A DNA stretch of 24,049 bases from Chromera velia (lineage: Eukaryota; Sar; Chromeraceae). This document shows, piece after piece, positions 19,340 to 24,049 of this stretch; position 1 is the first letter of the stretch, and every line of letters begins with the position of its first letter. Both the position numbers and the translations under genes were made by a program. Under the pieces are notes generated by a model. It saw only the letters and a program-made list of their open reading frames with translations. It did no database searches and had not been told where the DNA came from. The stretch spans positions 1 through 24,049 of the forward strand of contig JAHBMJ010001985.1 of assembly GCA_018398765.1 (NCBI GenBank). The letters run 5' to 3'.

Positions 19340-22300
19340 TCACTCTCGGTCTCCAAAAACGGCCATCTCCACGTCTACACCTTCCCCAGTCTCTGACCGA
19401 CTTTCCATAGAAGCAGATTCCGGAGTCCCGGCAACCCCATCTCCTGAGAGAGATCGGGGGACTGCTGTCGAACCGTCCCCGAAGAGCTCTCTAAACTCCC
19501 TGTAACTAACCTCTCTCCAGAAATCCCCCCCCCTTTGCATAGACCCTTCGGTGCAGAGCATCGTCAGGGCCTTCCAGGTCTCCACCGAAACTTGGTCCAG
19601 GCTCTCAACGGCCTCCTGCAACCCTGCAGGGGGCATGCCCTCCCCGACAGCTTCCTTCAGGTCTTCCTCAGAAAACGAAGCCAGAGCCCAATAGATCAAT
19701 GGGTTCACCAGACAAAACAACGACAAGTGCCCAAGGGAAGCGAAGAAAAAGACCTGACAGAGAGAACGAGCGCAACTGGAGGACTTCCCAGTAAGGCCAA
19801 AAACCTTTGTGGCATCCTCGTAGAACAGAGGGTGCAGAAGCAGAAGGTGAACACTCAGCCCGTATACCCAAATCGCGCAATACTTCAAGACACTTCTGGG
19901 CCAACGCCTTTTCGCCTTCTCGAGTTTCTGCTTCTCACGTTCGAGGATCCGCTCCCTCTTGACAGCAAAGAGTTCTGTCACCATCGACTGCACCTCTTCG
20001 CGGTCAATCGTCACGGGCAGAGAGAGTACCTCAGGGCGCATTGGTGCGTGTCCGGTAATCGCATCACGCAGCCCTACTGGTGGGAGCCTGCTGAGCACGT
20101 CAATTTTCGTGTCCAGGACGAGGTCCGACCAAATGTGGTCAATGCGATCCACTGATCTGATCTGCTTGCTGATGGCGTATCCCTGCAGATACATACCAAC
20201 ATCACGTGGATGCACAGTTCACAAAATGGAGAGGGGGGGGGCATGCAGAACAAAACTGATGCACGGGTAGATCGAGAGAAAACCAGATCCCCCGAATCCG
20301 AGAACAGCAAATTGAAGGAAGCACAGGCACATTGTAAAGAGACAAAAAAGGCAGCCAAGCTAGAACGCGTTCTTTTGTATTGCTTATGTCTCTTTGCTTC
20401 AAGAGACAGACTATGTCGTCTTCTCCTTCCTTTTTCTCTTCCTTCAACAGACAGACTATATCGTCTTTTCTTCACTTCACTTTTTCCGAATCGACAGACA
20501 CACAGACAGACAGACAAGACGACAACCCCGATGGAGGCTCAAAGCTCAAAACCCTTCCTTGGGTCTCCCGCTCCGATGAAGCTTCACATGGTTTCTGACT
20601 AGGTTTTTGAACAGACAAAAGGGGGAGAGAAACCGCATCGTTTCTTCTTTTTCTTGCGTCATTTTTTGGTTTTCTTTTTTTCCTTTCTCTCGTCTTTCAT
20701 CCTTCCTTACTTTTTCCTTCTTTCTTTCTTCCTTTCCTTCTTTCTTTATTTATTTCTGTCTGTCTGTCTGCCTGTCTATCTGTAGGTCCTTCCTTCTTTC
20801 TTTCCTTGGTTGCTGTTCCCCTTCTCTTGTTTCTTTTTTCGACATGAAATCCGTTACTTCTGTCTTGCAGCAGCACGCAGAAGAACCGAAAGAAACAGAA
20901 ACAGGCCGACAGACGGACACACAAGTGCATGGGCAGACTTCGCGTGAGTGTTCCTCGTCCCTGCTTTTCGTACCCAGAAGAGTCGGAAACGGACAAAAAC
21001 GGAGAGGCAAGCAGAAGGGAGAGACGTACAGAGGAACGGAAGGACGCATTGAAACGGATGAAAAAAAGGGGACAAACAAGCAGACAGTGTGGAAGGGGGG
21101 TCGAGGGACAAAAAGACTATCCTTTTCTTGCAGACAGACAGACAAACAAACGGGCGGAAGGAGGGAGAGGGACCTCTGGACATGCGAAGGAAGGAAAGGG
21201 AGGAGGTGAATCCAATGCAGCCCCCAAGATGAGATATCACTTAAGGAAAAGGAAGGGAGAGTAAGGGAATCCGAGTCACCCAAGAGCTTCAACCAAAAAC
21301 CCTCCCACGGACCGACCAGCTCGTCAGCTGTACCCCCGCAGAGATGTCCATACACAACAAAGAAGATGGCAACCAATATCATGACGAGCACATCTGTGCA
21401 CTCGTGTGCCCAGCCTCTGCAAGCTTCAGGAAACATCTCCGAAAAGCCTGCCCGTACCAGTGCATCCTTCCAGGACGTGAAAAGAGAAGGAGAAAATTCC
21501 CACGCCAACAGAAGAATCAGCGGAAAGCAACACCAAAAGAACACATCCACATGGACGGCAAGTGGGTGAGCAACCCAAAATGCCACCCTGCCCACGCCGC
21601 TTATTACACCTTTTCTTCTCTCATTCCCTCCTCCCACTCCTGCAGCCCCGTCAAGCAGAGGTGTGCCCTCACCAGTGCCCGCCCCTCTACCGCCATCTCC
21701 GTCCGGTGCGAGATCTGCCAACAGCAACCCAGCTCTCATTCTTTCCTGACCCAATCCCCACACAGTCAGAAGGCGGTTTTCTAGCTCGCTGACCGAGAAG
21801 TTCCAGTCAACGACACTGGGAAGGGTGCGGATCTGCCACCACTGCATGCTTGGACATGTGGAACAGCGCACGGACCAAATCTCTTGTGTCCCATACCACC
21901 AGAAGACCAACGAGCCCGCCAGCCAGGCCAGAAACCAACTGTGTTGAGAGAGAGAGGAGAGAATGTCTGCTGTATGAGCTTCAATGGCAAAAGGCACAAG
22001 CCAGAAAAAAAGCACCAGCACGAAAACCGCAACCTTCAGGACCCTCCCCGTGACCGTTAGAAAGTAAACGACAAGACGCACAAAAAGGAGCACGAAGAAG
22101 ACGAAGAAATTGAATTGTTTGCCGAGAAACCCTGCCAGAATGGCTCTGACAGACTCCTCGTTTGCCGTCTCTGGTAGGTTGAAAAGTTTCTCCCCAGCCC
22201 AGCGAACCCGTCTCTCAATCAACACGTTTGTCAGGAGATAAAGCCACCATTCCATCCTCCGTGTAAGCACAACGGTCAAGATTCCGCTAAGCGCGCATCC

Positions 22301-22540
22301 CTCCACAATTGTGACACAGACTGCCGCGTGTGCGTTCAGAAATGGTGCCGCCTTGTTAAGAGGCCAGAGACCCTCTGTGGGAACTCTGACTGGATCAATG
22401 CTGTTCTCTCTCACAAAGCAGAGAAGCAGGAGGGATGAAAAGTGTACGACGCCAAGATACCGAATGACAGACAAAAGACAGTCCACAAAATGCTCTGACA
22501 CGATACAGCACCCATAACAGTGATAGGCAGGACTCCACAT
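19340..22540 (-). CDS. Multi-pass membrane protein, two or more exons
   Basis: On the minus strand the first exon runs from ATG at 22540 to about 21280 (420 residues). The last exon runs from an ATCTGCAG acceptor (first base 20182) to the TGA ending at 19340 (280 residues). Hydrophobic segments in exon 1 lie at about residues 29-43, 72-93, 143-163, 168-187, 202-218, 318-347 and 382-400. The last exon adds two more (VLKYCAIWVYGLSVHLLLLH and the FFFASLGHLSLFCLVNPLIY region). A charged, likely coiled-coil stretch (EREKQKLEKAKRRW) precedes those two, and an acidic Ser-rich tail closes the protein. A Gly-rich, Asp-rich loop follows residue 275. I do not recognise the family; a channel or transporter is possible but unsupported. 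Odd point: the best donor, TTGG|GTGACT, ends in phase 1 whereas the last exon starts in phase 0. An extra small exon or a different donor must therefore exist in the ~1.1 kb intron. Confidence 0.65.
20390..21150 (-). repeat. Composite TCTG / purine / TATAGTCTG repeats inside the membrane-protein intron
   Basis: Read on the minus (sense) strand, TATAGTCTGTCTG (around 20461-20449) and ACATAGTCTGTCT (around 20416-20404) each follow a purine-rich block, with TCTG-type runs before them (around 20517-20495). A third variant, TCTGTCTG followed by CAAGAAAAGGATAGTCT, lies at about 21137-21113. The same arrangement occurs in an intron of the plus-strand gene at 14616-14904. The interval also contains pyrimidine (CTTT/CCTT) tracts at 20690-20810. 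Confidence 0.7.
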
Positions 22541-23323
22541 GCTTGCCTAGAGCTGTGTACAGACTGAGCTGTGTTTCAGTTCCTGCCGTCGACAGAGTTG
22601 TTTGTGCAGAAAGGGAAGGGACTCACTCTTCCATCTTTTTCAAGCAACCACTCGCTCGCAAGACTAGAGGGGTGAGTTCCCGTTGCGGCTCGTCCTGTCT
22701 CTGGGTTTGATGAGCAAGCTAAAAGAGACTGTACTCAAGACTCGGTCCATCGACAAATTGTCGAAGTGTGCGGTTCAGTTTTCTGGCACACATCCTAACC
22801 CAAGGCCCGGCACCAAATCTTTGATAACCGCGTCTGCAGAGAGCGTCACAAAATCTGTCAGAGAAGGGGGGGCAAGCTAAGACCAGCAGAGATGCCAGAG
22901 AACTTATATAGCACTCTCTCACATGGAGCTTTTTTCGCCCGACACAGCCATACACAGCCTTGGCGACCGATGCCATGCAGGTGCACGCGGGCTTTTGCAT
23001 GCGAAGGCTTTTGCATGGGGNCTGCGACATGCTGCGACTGCATTGCAAGGACTGCATGCAAGACCTGGATCACGCTTCAATGGGAAGCAACTATATACAC
23101 CATTGCTTCATGTATACGTAAGTTTTCTAATTGAGCGATGAGACATTCCCGTGCATCTGAAATCTCCCTCCAGTCTTACATGTGCCGCATCGTTCTCCGG
23201 AAGATCCGCACACGAAACATGAATGGGAAGAAATAGTGCGCGTAGACGGGCAGGCCGTCTCCGTTTTTGTCTGTGAGCGGCCACCAATTTTTAGTGCAGA
23301 ATGCGCTTGTGCCTTCCTCTCAG
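22541..23323. promoter_or_regulatory. Divergent intergenic region, possible bidirectional promoter
   Basis: The minus-strand membrane-protein gene starts at its left edge, and the plus-strand HPR gene starts in it or to its right, so both upstream regions share this stretch. It contains TGCATGC at about 22998 and 23053, the repeated word TTTTGCATG, and one undetermined base at 23021. The first exon of the HPR gene is probably here but could not be fixed. No specific promoter element is proven. Confidence 0.35.
23021..23021. other. Single undetermined base (N)
   Basis: The only ambiguity code in the window, following TTTTGCATGGGG. Open frames crossing this point cannot be trusted. Confidence 1.
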
Positions 23324-23936
23324 GGCCATTCTTGATCCATGCACATCAGTTCCCGACCCCATCAGCACCCTTCCTGCACATGCACTCGCCAGGAGCGTGC
23401 GTCGCGCTGTGGTGGAAGAGAGACGGGAGCTGGCTCTGTGGAAGCAGTATGCGGAACGTGCGAAGGCAGTCGTGACCTCCATGCAGCCAAGCGACATGGC
23501 AAACATTGCGCTTGGCTTTGCCCGTATGAGGTACAGGGATAAAGAGCTTTTGAGTGCGGTTGCAAGACAGGCCCCCCTTTCTCTGGCTGCTTTTTCAGGA
23601 GAGGACCTTTCCCGTCTCCTCGGGTCCTTTGCCAAACTGAAACAGCCCAACGACCTCATCTTCCTTCTCTCTGCACGGGAGGTCGCGAGGAAAGCTGCCT
23701 TTCTGACGCCGCGGCAACTGTCTGAAATTCTTTTTGCGTACACGAGTCTGGGATACCAGCACGCCTACATGTTTGACAGTCTGAAGAGACGGGCTTTTGA
23801 GACCGCAGGCTCCTTCCAGCCGTGGGACCTCTGTCTGTTCCTCAGCGGGTGTGCCAAGGCCCTTCAACAGGCAGGAGACACGGGGGTGCCTTCTGTCCTG
23901 TCTGACGGCCGCTTGGTGACGCTTGTGACATCAGAG
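23324..23936 (+). CDS. HPR/FASTK-like repeat protein, internal exon of a partial gene
   Basis: The exon starts after the acceptor TTCCTCTCAG (phase 2 upstream) and is open for 204 codons to a possible donor GAG|GTCGG at 23937; the gene continues beyond the window. After a ~40-residue lead, helical repeats of about 37 residues follow one another. They begin at MQPSDMANIALGFARMRYRD, FSGEDLSRLLGSFAKLKQPN, LTPRQLSEILFAYTSLGYQH and FQPWDLCLFLSGCAKALQQA. The recurring pattern (hydrophobic-x-x-x-D/Q-L-x-x-hydrophobic-L-x-x-F/Y-A-x-hydrophobic) is that of heptatricopeptide/FASTK-like proteins. These proteins in apicomplexans and relatives usually carry a C-terminal RAP domain and act on organellar, mostly mitochondrial, rRNA or mRNA. 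That role is by family analogy. A RAP domain would lie past the window end. The N-terminus and any targeting peptide are not identified. The frame has no early Met, so ORF callers that need ATG and stop would miss it. Confidence 0.75.
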
Positions 23937-23992
23937 GTCGGACACGGCAGTTTTTTTAGTCGCATGTTTCTTCATTTTACTTGTTTTTGCGG

Positions 23993-23993
<1 letters not shown>

Positions 23994-24049
<56 letters not shown>
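23994..24049 (+). repeat. Terminal G56 homopolymer
   Basis: From 23994 the sequence is G only, to the last base. This follows a likely donor site at 23937, so it would lie in an intron. A run of this length at the very end suggests a contig edge or sequencing collapse; its true length is unknown. Confidence 0.95.

Noticed and set aside
19535-20155. Plus-strand 206-codon frame
   Set aside because: It is antisense to the last exon of the membrane-protein gene, whose hydrophobic segments, coiled coil and acceptor fit better.
23182-23475. 97-codon open frame starting MPHRSPEDPHTKHEW as the first exon of the HPR gene
   Set aside because: It has no phase-2 donor to join the 23324 exon, and its second half overlaps that exon in a different frame. 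It could still contain the start with an unrecognised splice.

Overview
This window is nuclear DNA from an intron-rich eukaryote. The best guess is an alveolate of the apicomplexan/chromerid group, with a chromerid alga such as Chromera velia the leading candidate. Four things point that way: genes split into short exons by GT-AG introns whose acceptors are often TGCAG; a partial protein made of ~37-residue helical repeats of the heptatricopeptide (HPR/FASTK-like) kind that is expanded in these lineages; many TGCATGC palindromes; and a decayed non-LTR retrotransposon among very abundant microsatellites. The species call is inference. There are no prokaryotic operons, CRISPR arrays or convincing tRNA/rRNA genes.

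Layout. 1-2870 is gene-poor: a purine microsatellite, a large fold-back (inverted) repeat with related palindromic units, and a small perfect-ended hairpin. 2872-5532 is a 5'-truncated LINE relic with recognisable reverse transcriptase and a C-terminal CCHC motif. It is open in one frame for 2.4 kb apart from six stop codons. 5533-8179 is repeats and unassigned sequence. 8180-10345 (+) is a four-exon gene for a ~195-residue protein with three CCCH zinc fingers. Its first finger exon is partly duplicated in the preceding intron. 10346-13158 is AT-rich intergenic DNA holding a TGTGGAA cluster, a duplicated TATA-like repeat and a TA microsatellite. 13159-18022 (+) is a nine-exon gene whose exon phases chain perfectly into a 420-residue protein of unknown family. 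18023-19339 is AT-rich and contains a ~200 bp MITE-like element with a probable target duplication. 19340-22540 (-) is a multi-pass membrane protein gene with one ~1.1 kb repeat-filled intron. 23324-24049 (+) is the start of an HPR-repeat, probably organellar RNA-binding, protein gene that runs off the window. It ends in a 56-base G run that looks like a sequencing or assembly edge.

The genes do not form a pathway. Two of them (CCCH zinc finger, HPR protein) are probably RNA-binding. The most unusual pattern is one composite intronic repeat, (TCTG)n then a purine block then ATATAGTCTG, found in introns of two unrelated genes on opposite strands. In both it lies in the transcribed sense orientation, and in one it directly forms the 3' splice site. 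All multi-exon models come from reading splice signals and phases by eye and lack transcript support.
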